From contig OX359246.1 of the NCBI GenBank assembly GCA_947179485.1, positions 24,800,001 to 24,864,000 of the forward strand: a stretch of DNA of 64,000 nt. Direction: 5' to 3'. Made by a program: the position numbers and the translations under genes. Below, piece after piece: positions 38,947 to 50,481 of this stretch (position 1 is the first letter of the stretch; each line of letters opens with the position of its first letter). The notes under the pieces were generated by a model that did not search any database, had not been told where the DNA came from, and was given only the letters and a program-made list of their open reading frames with translations. This stretch comes from Allacma fusca (taxonomy: Eukaryota; Arthropoda; Collembola; Symphypleona; Sminthuridae).

Positions 38947-40135
38947 CAGAGCTGCGTTCAAGTTCAAGTATAACTTGGAAAGTTCAAGTGCGTATCAAGT
39001 TAAAGTCAAGTCAAGTGCAGACAATTTTGTAACTTGAAACGTGAACATCAAGTTCAAGTGAAATTTTAATTTTAACTTGAGTTTTCAAGTTCAAGTTCGA
39101 TCAAATCCAAGTTAATAATTTATTACTTGATTGCACAATCAAGTCAAGTTCAAATACACTAATTGGAAGTATACTTGAATAAAACATGATTATAACTTGG
39201 GTTTTTGTCACTGAAAAGCAATGTAAGCATTGTGTAATTAGTGGCATCTTTGCATCCCACTAAAAATAATATTGAATGCGAATCATCATAATAATAACAT
39301 CTTTCTGTTTGTTTTTATTCCATCGACAATAAAGTCGCCTCCACGTATCCCATTGGTCGAGATCGAGAATAATTCTTGTGTCCTGTTTCCATACTTTGAA
39401 TAATTAAAAGTTCCGACTTATTGCTTTATAAGGATGTTCTTGATACTCGGGGTTCTTGTTCCATTATAAAAATGAAGTGATTGTTTAGTTCACATGTTCT
39501 GATTTGCAATTTTATTATTCCCTGTAAGAATGATTTTTGCTGATATTAAAGATGATGGAGCAGATGAACAACAAACAATCTTATAAATAAATAATTATTG
39601 GTTAAGCAAAATTAACGACAACAAATATTCATAATTACATTGACACTCATCAAAAGAATGCAACATAATGTGATTACGCCGATAATATGATTGCTAACCT
39701 GTTAATTATAGAAATTAGTAAATTAGACTACAATGCTGACAGTTATTCGATCATGTATCTTAAACTTTTTGGCAATTTTAAAGTAAAGAATTTCGTCCGC
39801 ATGCCATTTAGTTTATCCTAATTACAGCCTAACCATTATCAGCAACGTTTCTAGTATTTTTTATTCATTTACGAAAAAAATACTTGAAAAATCAAGTTCA
39901 AGTATAAGTTCAAGTTCACGTTCAAGTCAAGTTATGTGTCCAACTTGAACGTCAAGTTCTAATCAAGTTCAAGTTCTACAAAATGAACTTGAAAAACGTG
40001 TACTTGAATACTCAAGTTGCTTGAGAAACTTGATTCATCAAGTACAATTGCGGATACCTCATTTAGACAATTTTTCAAGTTCAAGTCAAGTTCAAGTCAA
40101 GTTATCTACAATAACTTGACTTGAACGCAGCTCTG
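38947..40135. mobile_element. hAT-like MITE with CAAGTT codeword repeats
   Basis: Near-perfect ends CAGAGCTGCGTTCAAGT are flanked by a perfect 8-bp duplication ATCAGTAC (38939-38946 and 40136-40143). Subterminal arrays of TTCAAGTCAAG occupy about 200 bp at each end. The CAGAG terminus is typical of hAT. It interrupts sulfatase copy B. Confidence 0.92.
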
Positions 40136-40441
40136 ATCAGTACTGCCAATGCGGAGTGACACGATCTGCCTAGCTAAAAAACTATTCGATATATCGATTT
40201 TCGACTATCGATATATTCCTGGTTTATTCGATACGATATGGTTATTGCGGTAATTATTGGAGACGTGCAAAGAAGTTCTGAGTATAAACAGACTACTAAA
40301 TGTGACCAAAATTTTAATTTTGACCCATATTGTTACTGTAAAGATTCCATCGAGGAGGAGTTAAAGCCAAAGGAAAGAGCGAAGAGGAAACTGTTGGAGA
40401 GGAGGAAAACGATGACAAAAAAGAATAAGTCAATGTAATAA

Positions 40442-42014
40442 TCCTTTATACTAATCTGAAAGTGATTGTCTTGATGATGATGATGATGATGATGATGGTG
40501 CCAGTCGTCACTTATGTACATGACATGTTGAAGCATATAGCGGTTCATTTTTTTTCTTTTATTCATGAAAAAAATGCTTTAATTTTTATATTAAAAACTT
40601 AATAACAATATTTTTATTTTTAAAAGATAAAATACTTTGATTTTTTATTTTTATTCACTTTTTTGTACGAATGAAAAAAATCAATTTCTTTTCTTTTTTG
40701 TTTGCTTGGACATACTTAAGTTATAGTAACTAAGTGTTGCTACAACTTAATCCTGTTCGAGTCAACAAAACATAATGCCATTTAAGATTGCAAACCAGAA
40801 AAAATTAAAAAATAGAAAAGAAATAATGCAATAATGCAATGCTAAAAAAGTTACCAACAAAGTTACTATCTTGCATCTTCGAATGTGTAAGGTTAATTCG
40901 AATCAACTACCAGTTGTTTATTGTGCACGCCTTAGAATATTTAGTACAGTTTGGCTAATACAATCATTCACCATCATAAAACCGACATAAAATTAATTAA
41001 AATGGTGTATCTATCATGCATTGACAGCGTTCTAGATTACTAAAAAAATGTCACTTTTGTGGTTAAAAATTAGGCTTTTTAATTGCTAATATTTTGTGTT
41101 AATTCTTATAATTTTAAAAATGGGTTCCAGAAAAAAGGAATATAAACAAGGGTAATTTCAAATTGCAAACATTCGTTCAGCTTAAATAATTTAACTACCA
41201 TTTTATAAGTACCATATACAGCACCTATTTACTAAACAGCATTTTAATATTTTCAAAACACATGTATGGCCCTAAAAGTTGGACAACAATTCTAAAACTT
41301 AGTCTTTGAGTACCGACTTCACGTAGTAAAAGGTGAGGCTTCAGTTTTTAAAAATCAGTTCATCCTATTTTGACCTAAGTCTGTGGCAACATATTTATAC
41401 ATATTTATGTTGCTAACATAAATAGGATGCTTTTAGATTTCCTAATAGTAGGTTTTATATCTATCTACTATGCCAGTTCCATTCGATGTTTAATTGTGAC
41501 TACAGATAAACTCAATACTTCAAAACAATTACTTCAAAAACCTATATACGAAATATAGGTAAAATAGCGAATATTAAGACATTGCTTATGTAGGTCAGTG
41601 TAGGGGAACTTTGAATAACATAAATAGTCAAATAAATAGAAAGACCTTTCCGCGTGGAATCTGAGGACCTTTTATTATTTTTGTGCGTTATTTTTTTGAA
41701 CCCTGGCCTGACCCACCTTAAATTCATATAGGTTGAAAACATTTTTAAATTTAACTTAACTTTACAAGGAAAGTAACGAAACAAATTGATATATAAAGCC
41801 ATTAATAAGCGATGAAGTTGGTTTCTGCCACCGATTTTACGCAATCGAAACGGATTAGAGGTTTAAAGGATCCATTGCATTTATTTAAACGAAGAACAGC
41901 CTTATTTGTAAAAACGGTCTAACTATATATTGTTAAGTTTATTGCTTTTTATGATTTACAAATCATTTCAATCACAGTTTTCCCATCCACCTTGGTGGAT
42001 GGCTTGAATACTAG
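40442..42014 (+). mobile_element. Non-autonomous Helitron-like element, copy 2
   Basis: It starts TCCTTTATACTAAT and ends with the perfect hairpin CCATCCACCTTGGTGGATGG followed by an 11-bp spacer and CTAG. It is inserted between A and T. The matching place in cassette C (near 59959-59980, GTAATAATAAAATATAAAC) is the undisturbed empty site, which fixes both ends to the base. It separates sulfatase copy B from GR2. Confidence 0.88.
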
Positions 42015-42205
42015 TAAAATATAAACACAGCAAATATACAGTCACGCTTGAGCAACCTGAAACACAACTAACAATAAGACAAGCATGTCTCAAAGGATCA
42101 CTGTTCTATTTACAACCATGTATGTAAGCCGAGGCGCTTACTCAAGCGCAGTTTCGGATCGCAAAAGATTTGCATTTATTGCCAGACATGAAATGTAACG
42201 CATTT

Positions 42206-43572
42206 TTAAAAATAAATGAGCATAGAGACAGAATTTATAATTATAATGCTAGCGATAGATATCCCAGTTGTTTTTGTCACTCCAAAATATGAACCTAGCA
42301 TTACCTGTAAGGGCTTACATGATCTCAGAAGCATCCGGAGCTGTTGCCTCTGCAGTCCTCGGAGCTCTGAACTGTTAAAAAGACGCTGGCGGAGCTCCTC
42401 ATTGGACAGTTCCAGCTGAGTGGCTAGCAGGGGCAAAATACGGAAACTGTAAAACATCGACGCTAACCCGGGTCCAGCGTAGCTCAGATAATCACGAAAT
42501 GGGATTTTACCCACGAAGCGTGCCGACCCATACCAGCAGACAATCCCGCCAATCATTAACGCCAAGGTGATCATTGGATATATGATTGCTGAGAAGACGA
42601 AATTATGCAGCTGGTTGAGTACCTGAAGCTGTCTGAACTCCTGAAAGGATTTGATTACATCGTGCGACGGTTTCTTAATCCTAGGGAATAAATAAATCCA
42701 TAAAATGATAATAATGACACTCGAATAAATATCCATAAATTCAGCGGGATTTTCTGTTTTTATCAAGGAACCCCTACCTATGATTCAGCACAATATTTGC
42801 AGTCTCAATGTAGACAAATACGAGAATCACTATCAGGTTGATTGTAAAGATAAAGTTTAACGTCCATTGAAATGTAAACCAAGTGAAGAGAAATTTGAGC
42901 AGTGGTGTTTGCTTTTCTGGGAGCACTAGTGACAACCAGTGCTTTTTGGAGTTTGAGTGAGATACTGCTACGAAGGCTTTGATCATATACCTTCCAAACA
43001 CATAAAGAAATATGAGCTTAATGAATTTGTAGTCCTTCTGGTTCAGAATATTTCTCGCTGAAATCAAAACAGTTTAAAGTATAAAGTATTGCTTTCAAAC
43101 ATCATGAAATTTCTTTTTGACAAAAATAGCCCCCAAAGTTTCTTCGACCGTTTGCAGGAATACAATATTTGTGGGTTAATAGAGAAAAAATAATTTAAAC
43201 ACCTGCAAGTTTTGAGCGAAGCGAGGCCAAAAGGTTGAACATGAAAACATACTCTTCATGGTAAAACATAGCATTCATAGTGAAGAAAAACATCAAGATT
43301 GCGGGAATAATTTGATTAAAAATCATCGAAAAATATCTAATATTTCCAGCCGAGTCCCCCTCAATAATCCCATGACTGAAGAAAGTTATCAACCGAAATA
43401 AAAGATACAGGGCCTCAACCACTACAACACTGCCGCTTGAAAAGTACCAATAATATTTATTAAGATTGTTTCCACTGTAAAGAATGTCTCCTTTGAAGAA
43501 ACAAGGATAAATTTTTAGCTTGGATGCGAGAACTATGATTTTCCTTGAATTCGGCAACGTCTCAGTGGACAT
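42206..43572 (-). CDS. Gustatory receptor-like chemoreceptor, copy B (GR2)
   Basis: Three exons, 43572-43203, 43057-42778 and 42680-42206, have the same lengths and phases as GR1 and give 374 aa. Differences from GR1 are scattered and mostly conservative (for example VEALYLL for VEVLYLL and FFSHG for FISHG). The conserved C-terminal LRSCKPLQVMLGSYFGV is unchanged. It is closer to copy C than to copy A. The gene is intact although the neighbouring sulfatase is destroyed. Confidence 0.82.
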
Positions 43573-44040
43573 CCTGTGGAGTCAATATGAACAAATCGTT
43601 ATTTGACGATATAAGTTTTAACGTATAAGAAACCTGGGTGAGAGCAAGTTTCATGAAGGAATGAATTTCTATATTGCCAGAATATTGCTCGAAACAAATC
43701 GGCTTACAAGCCCTGTACAATTTTTAGATAATTCTTCTCAAACAACAATTAATCAATTATTTGTCAATTGTTCATTCGACTTTAAGCACCCATCACGTGA
43801 ATTAATTTAAAACTATCATACCGGTACATATTTCTGAAAGTTCAAATGAACAGGGTTCTTCAACGGCAGGGCGGTTAAAATAATTATGACGGTGATTACA
43901 CATTGCTCGGAGATGTATGTATCTACGTATTCCTTTCAATAGCCTTAAGATTAATTATGACGTTATTCTTCTAATTTTGTGTAGGGAGGTGCAAATGAAA
44001 TTTGAAATTAAAGTTCTCACTCTAATGCTCATAACTCAAT

Positions 44041-44331
44041 TTGTTTGTACCAATAGTTTTGTACATCTATAGTATAATTTTTAGTAAATCTTTATTGGAT
44101 GCTGTTGTGAGCGCACAGAAGGTGTTTAATATGATTACTGGAATGAAAACTAATGACCAGTATTTGCGCCCCGACCGTATCTATCTGTCACAAATAAATG
44201 GTAAGACAGAAAATCAATGTACCTCACCTTGGCTTCTGAAACTGAACTCCGAATCCAGAGACCTATCAAGGGATTCCCTGGAAATAAGCCCATCAAATTT
44301 CTCACAAACACGAATCGAAAGATATTCTTAA
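44041..44331 (+). CDS. Small ORF, cassette B counterpart of 19853-20194
   Basis: Reads from an internal start to the same IERYS stop as in cassette A. The tail QINGKTENQCTSPWLLKLNS is kept with few changes, and one in-frame codon is added. The upstream half carries a small frameshift relative to copy A. The function is unknown, and it may be decaying. Confidence 0.35.
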   Translation: MFVPIVLYIYSIIFSKSLLDAVVSAQKVFNMITGMKTNDQYLRPDRIYLSQINGKTENQCTSPWLLKLNSESRDLSRDSLEISPSNFSQTRIERYS

Positions 44332-46432
44332 AAACAGTTTTCTTTTGAATAAAAAATTTTTGATTTCAAAGTCTTCAAAAAATTACTTAACCACATCACT
44401 CGGGTTCATACCCTTGTGATCATCAAATTTGGAGCAGGTCAATAAAACAAATGTAAAAAATTTAGAGCTATATTTGATACAAATTAGGATGAGTGACGTA
44501 TTTCGGCTAGAGGTAATAATTTTGTGTGAGAACCTTTTACATAATTACACTAATTCAGGAACTTTTATCTTCCCTATTTTTAGCCCCTATATAGTTACCT
44601 TTCATTTTGCGATAAAAAATATGTATATATGTATATACCTCTGTTAAGAAGCCGCCTATTTAGATACTTTTAGAATTTTTGAAACTTACAATTAGAGAGT
44701 AAATATATGTGGAGCTCTTGAGCGGTAATTAACAGATTTACTGATGTACAGGATTGTACTCATTCTCTTTACATTTGAAACATTGTAAAATACAAGCGTC
44801 CGTCTACCGGTAACTCTTTTCTTGAATTCAATTGTAATTATCTTTACAGGTAACGGGAAAACGGAGGGCTTCGGATAGGGGGAGCTCTATATATGTAGAT
44901 TACGGATAGTAGTCGGAATTTAACATACATTAATTATTGGTACATCAATCCAACATAAATATCAGATTGACGAGATATTAATAAGAAGAAGGAAAGAATC
45001 ATACCGACAGTACCCGCCGTAAGACATTAGGACATGTAAATATATAGCCGGAAGAGTGTAACTGTATACAAAGGGAGCATCCACAATTCACGTCTAAAGT
45101 GTGGGAGCAGTGAGTTCCCTTGAGTTCCTGGATTTATTTGTATGAGTTGAACCAAAATTTGTTTCTCATCAAGATTATTAGTGCTTCACATACATGTAAT
45201 TATTATAAACTCGTCGACTTTACGTGTTCATTACAGTTCCACTTTGATTGTAAACTGTGTGAGTAACCTTACATAATATCTTGACATAATCTCTTGACAT
45301 TCACATCCCATCACTATGTAATCTGAACCATCGTTATTGGACTAATTCCAGCATTTATTTCAATGTAATAATAATTGTGACGAATCTTCAACCTGTTTAC
45401 CTTACACATGTACTCAAAACTTAATTTTACTGAACGCATGTGTGTATGTGTCATTATTTTTTGTGAGACGCTGGAAGGCAACGTTCTTTTATATTACTCT
45501 ATGACATATGTAATTACATATTTCCTATGTGAGGCAATATTATTTATACGTTTATGAGCAATTGACCATAATTATTATTCCAGTGTAATTCCCTAGTAAT
45601 GCTCACTATTCGTACACAATCAGTTGCTAGGAATTTCCTCAACAATAGTTCAGGATGTTGTAACCCATTATGAAATAGTTTAGTTTACACGTACAGGGCT
45701 GATTACCTTAGATGCTTTCCTAGGTCCGTCTCTGGTTCCTGGACAATGATTTGGAAGTTTTATGACTCTTTGGTTGCAATTTTTGTAGGGACCCGTTAAT
45801 TTATGTGACGACGTTATTTCCAAGAGGGAATTACTGACGAGTCCCAAAGTTTGAGGTTACCCAAATTTTCAAAAAAGTTGAACCCCTTTTCCGATTATAC
45901 CGTAAAAAAGGGCTCCTGATCCAGGAGCCAAAACAGGTTGGAGGAGAAAATTTACTAAGTGATAATTTAGAGTGTGAAATATTTCTTAATTTAATATTAG
46001 ATACACGTTTAAAAGTGAAATGACTGCAAGTGACTACTTAAAACTATAGTAAGAGCATATATGCTCTCTTCGGTACTTCGTAGCTAAAGTACGAGAACTA
46101 TACTTTAATTTAACTGACTAATTTATATAAGGAAAACAACAACAAAAGAATGTAATCAATTATCGACCTGAATAAATTTATTATTGAATATTTTTATTTC
46201 GAGAGTAACTTCTTTAAATGCTTCGCGAAGTCAGGAAGATTCGGATTTACAAATTAATGATTATGGTTAGATTTTTTAGATTTGTTTTTCAGTGTATTGA
46301 TTACTTATTTCATGCAGTGCTGGCCTCAAACGGAAAGTTGACTCCACTCTTTTTTAGAGTTGCTTTTTCGCACCACGAGATTTCCATCGATGCATTCAGG
46401 TACACGCGGAGATGACTGATTTAGACTTACAA
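44332..46432. repeat. Cassette-linked spacer B
   Basis: The stretch 44335-45440 matches 22590-23676, and 45808-46425 matches 27614-28640 without the MITE found there. The stretch 45441-45807 has no counterpart in spacer A, where the BEL/Pao element lies instead. No gene is seen. Confidence 0.65.
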
Positions 46433-47141
46433 GTAACCCTCGCCCCATGCGATCCGCGGATATCCGAAGATCGGATATCCGAAATTTCTGATCGGATACA
46501 CTACTTATCCGATCCGAACACAATCCAATCGGATCGGATACGTACCCCTTATCCGGTCATCGGATTCGGATCGGATCGGATTTGGAAACGAATTTATCCG
46601 ATCGGTTCGGATCACAAATAATAAATATCGGATAATCCGACGGATATCCGAAAATCAAATTGTTAGCGCGTTCGAGCGACCAATAAGAACGAAGTGTGCA
46701 ACAACAATTTGTCCAAGGAGTAACTGCGCCGCTTTTTGCGTGTTTTCTTATTAATTCTGTGCTTCAAATTTACAGCGGTGTTTGTAAAGTATTTCTTCAG
46801 TTTGTAATGTATGCAAAAATGATTAATATTGTGATGTAGTAAAAAGCTACTGCATTTTTGCAGTGAAAATTCCTAATACTTTTTCCATTATCATTTTAAT
46901 GGTAATCATTTAATAATCATTTTAATAAAAATTTTATTCATCCGTATCCGATCCGAAAATTTCAGATTGGATACGGATGAATAAAATTTTTATCCGAATC
47001 CGTAACGGTCGGATCGGATATTAAGAAAATTTATCCGAATCCGTAACGGTCGGATCGGATATTAAGAAAATTTATCCGAAAATTTCGGATCGGATTCGGA
47101 TAGGATATTCGATTTATCCGGTCGGATGGAAGCCTTACCCA
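46433..47141. mobile_element. hAT-like MITE with GGATCCGAA/ATATCCG codeword repeats
   Basis: Dense words TATCCGAT, GATCCGAAA and CGGATCGGAT fill about 200 bp at each end around an AT-rich centre, the same layout as the other codeword elements. End sequences are only weakly complementary and I found no target duplication. The insertion is supported by loss of alignment with 28640. Confidence 0.6.
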
Positions 47142-49231
47142 CTCGGGATCGGAATGAAATTTTGAGTGAGCTTAGGTACCTGGCCCAATGTTCCAGCTAG
47201 ACCAAAAGTTTGGGCCATCTTGCCGTGGTTTGCGCGGGAAATCGCGCAGAAGTTTTAAATTCTAATTCGTGAACAAACCTGAATTTTTCAATGTTAAATC
47301 CCATCAGGAAACTTCATTTTCAAATTTCACGAAAAAAATTAAACTGCGTAAAAACTCATTAATATTCCTTATAACACAGTATTAGCATGTTTGCAAGCTT
47401 GGTTTGGGCCATCTCGCCCTCGTTTCCGATGGAAACTGGATTTACGTTCGATTATTTTAAAGATAAGGGTGTGATTTAAAATTTTGAGGTTGATAATCGA
47501 GGATGCTGAGCTTTGTCAATTTTTTCTTTGGGACTACTCACTTGAGTGATATGTCCTCCGTGGGCTCCAATTTAGAAAGCATTGTTGGTAAATTCAAAGA
47601 TGTAGATGGTTTGAGGTTGTTTTTTTTGCATCTTTTCGGTCAAATATATATCGGAAACCCAAACATATGGTGAAATAAAAATGGCGCTTTACAGGGGATA
47701 TTACTAAGGAAGATATTGCGCCTGCGATCTATCAATCAATGTATTATTTGAATATTGGTTTCCTCTTAGTTTGCCCACGACTCGATAAAAAGGGAAGGAG
47801 AGGTAACGGGTAAGAACCTTCATACGTGGAGGAAGGTGAAGCCAATAGCTATTATCGAGCAAGGCATGAAGTAAAATTGGCCGCCTCACCGATGTGGAGG
47901 GAATCCTTGATAGACGTCTCAACGAGGAGTTTGCTCAATGTATCCTTTGCACGAAATCTGGAAAGTTTGTTAAAACGAGAGTGGGGCAAACCCAAATGGG
48001 AAAACCGCATGAATTCGCAAAAGCGTGTCTCGAACACGAGATAATCACAAAATATCAACAAGACTGAAGAATATCAATTTGTCAACAAGAATGCTAACGT
48101 ACATATTGATAACAAGATTCAAGAAATGTAGATTGTTAGCAGATATCAAGAATCACAGTGCAAAGAACGTCGTTGGCGAATGTTAAAATTTTTTAAATAA
48201 ATTGGGAATGTCCACTGGCCACAAAACTCTTTCAAGCCCATTCGTATGACTATCAGTCATGAAAGCTTCAAATGACTCTGGATATGCTACTACCAAAATA
48301 CGTGTGCGGGGTATTACGCCTGTAGTAAGATTTTCCCCTACATCATATTTCTCTTTATTAAATTAAATTATTCATTTTAATGATTCCAACGTATGTATTT
48401 TTTACATTTTGGATCATTTAGTTTTGATGAGCTTATTGTATATTAAAGACATGTTGAGTGTTAATGTTCATTTTGTGTCAGTACCGTCTTTCTGCTTTTC
48501 CCTTTTCTCGGCAATTTAAATAAGATTATTTTCATGGAGTGGAAGTAAATCTCATATTTAATATATATATTTATAGTTTCGAATGTTAAGAATTTGTTTA
48601 AAACTATTTGTAGTTTTTGCTGTTACAACACATTTGGTAAGACATTCAAAATAGTAATTAACCTTCACTCGATTTTTTATTGGTATTTTCTTACATTTTA
48701 GAATGTATTATCTCTTAGTATTCTGGATTCTTAATGTTGCAAAAATTAAAAAATGGGTACAAATAAACCAGATCCTTTCAATTTAATGTTATAACACGTT
48801 TGCGTATCGTACGTTGTATTACCTGATTTTTAATGACATTAATGACATTCGTAATCCTTTAGGAATCACAGTTAAATATTTGTTACTGATTTCTCATACA
48901 TGAATATAAAAAATATTGGCCTGAATTATATTAAAGTTGCACTGAGAGAATCCTTGTATCATATTTTCGACTTTAACAGAATCGAATGTACGGTAAGCAT
49001 AACAACGATGTACGTTTTTTACGAAAGCTATTTTTTTCAAAAGTTTAAAATTCGGGGAAATATTTTAATTTTTTTTTGGAAATCAGTAAAAAAGCATCTT
49101 CGTAAAAGGCAACGTAATAATAATTATTGCGGATAAGCAGTGCTCGCAAAAATATTGAAAATATTAATGAAATGCTTCAGAACAGTTACTTCAGATAAAC
49201 TAATGAAATAGTTGAACGTATTTTTAAGACT
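47142..49231. repeat. Inter-cassette spacer with a frameshifted coding remnant
   Basis: Parts match 29565-29695 and 36058-36360. Within it, 47826-48065 reads EEGEANSYYRARHEVK, then after a 1-base shift GRLTDVEGILDRRLNEEF and CILCTKSGKFVKTR, ending before TGA. The C-x2-C with later H and C residues suggests a zinc-binding piece, but I do not recognise the protein. The rest holds no supported gene. Confidence 0.45.
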
Positions 49232-49235
49232 ACAA

Positions 49236-50481
49236 TGATAGGGGTGAATCTCAGCTAAAAATGCAGGGGAATTTATTTCACCACACATAGCTAAATAATT
49301 CCTTATTATCAAATCATTAATTCAATTTGGGAAATCTTCCCGCGTCCAGGATGAAATTTATTAATTACACAATTAGTACATGAATTCAACTCAACATATT
49401 ATACCAATGGATTTTCTAAATCAAACTCTATTAATTATTATTAATTATAATTACAAAATGGTTTAAAGTTTAATTACCTTGACTTCAATAGGCACAACTT
49501 ATTACTAGACTATAACTAGACAATTCTTTATTAATTCCTTAAGTCTATGATCTATACAAAATCTACAAGTGATATTTTACTTCTATCTCAGTGTCCTATT
49601 ATTCCCAAACTATAAATTACTACCTGTAGATGGACAAACTCCATGCTACCAAGGCTGACTAATTCCTTAGGTCTCTTTACTAGACTACGTCCTTAAATTC
49701 TCAAATACTAACTTAAATCTTCCAAGTACAAATACAGAATTCTCTAAGAAAGATAAGAAAGATACAAGTAGGTGAGACAACTTTCTCACACTACAGGGAC
49801 TAAAGTATCTAAGATGTTTAGGAGAGGTCCAGCAGAGCTGAAGCCCGCTTCAGGACCAAATACTCAGTGAATCGTCAACTTTTTCTACCTTCCTATTTAT
49901 ACTTTTAACTTCCCTTATGTATTTGCGGCTTGAGATTCTCATCCGCAGCCGGTATTTTTATTACTAGATTTAATCTCCGTGGACAAAATCTCAATCAGAC
50001 TTTTTACGAGAGGCTCACCGACATTCTGGCGCCGAAAGTAACATAAATACCTATTTTGGACAGTTAGTTCTTTTTCCAAAATCTCTACCACATGATAATA
50101 CATATGTGTCCAGGTATTGATTTTTACTGTCGCCTCTTTTATTGCGAAGGAGTTAATTTTTGTCCACTCCATCGTAACTTTACGACTTCCTTATTTCCTC
50201 CTCTTGATCTCGGTAAGTTGCCTTAAGATCCCAGCCTCGGAGGACAAAACAATAACACGTGTCACCGATTTTGTCCTCTCCTCTGGACCTTCTAGAACAT
50301 TCCATTCCTATTCCCTAACTAAGAATATCCTCCACAAATATTTATTTAACTCAAGGAATAAGATTTTCCAGAATCTTCTGTGGCTAAGTTTCTGATTTTC
50401 CTGTTCATCGTATTGATTAATTTTAGTCCACGCCCCTTTTTAACCATAGGGCTCCTATTTTTATTTAAAAAGTACGTAACA
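49236..50481 (-). repeat. LTR (3' LTR in minus orientation)
   Basis: Direct repeat partner of 57067-58312. By eye I found two differences: C against T in TTGTCCACTCC at about 50163, and G against A in GTCACCGATTTT at about 50266. Confidence 0.92.

Larger units (their letters stand above)
36808..40438 (+). pseudogene. DUF229/sulfatase-like pseudogene, copy B
   Basis: Pieces of copy A survive at 36808-37317, 38802-38946 and 40144-40438. The exon 2 equivalent has a stop (CGTGTAG). Exon 4 is reduced to its first 15 bp (AAAGTCCAACAGCTG), joined to the end of intron 4. The GDHGN region is deleted and has a further stop. A hAT element carrying a second, nested one interrupts the exon 5 part, and a third follows. 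The last 170 bp or so before the tail are replaced by a CGATATATCGAT-type stretch. The Lys-rich end is kept. Confidence 0.88.

Noticed and set aside
40333-40566. Minus-strand frame with a histidine run
   Set aside because: The His run is the GAT microsatellite at the start of the Helitron, read on the other strand.
49939-50395. Opposing 77- and 92-codon frames, repeated at 57948-58226
   Set aside because: They lie inside the LTRs, so the repetition is due to the LTR pair, and they have no recognisable motif.
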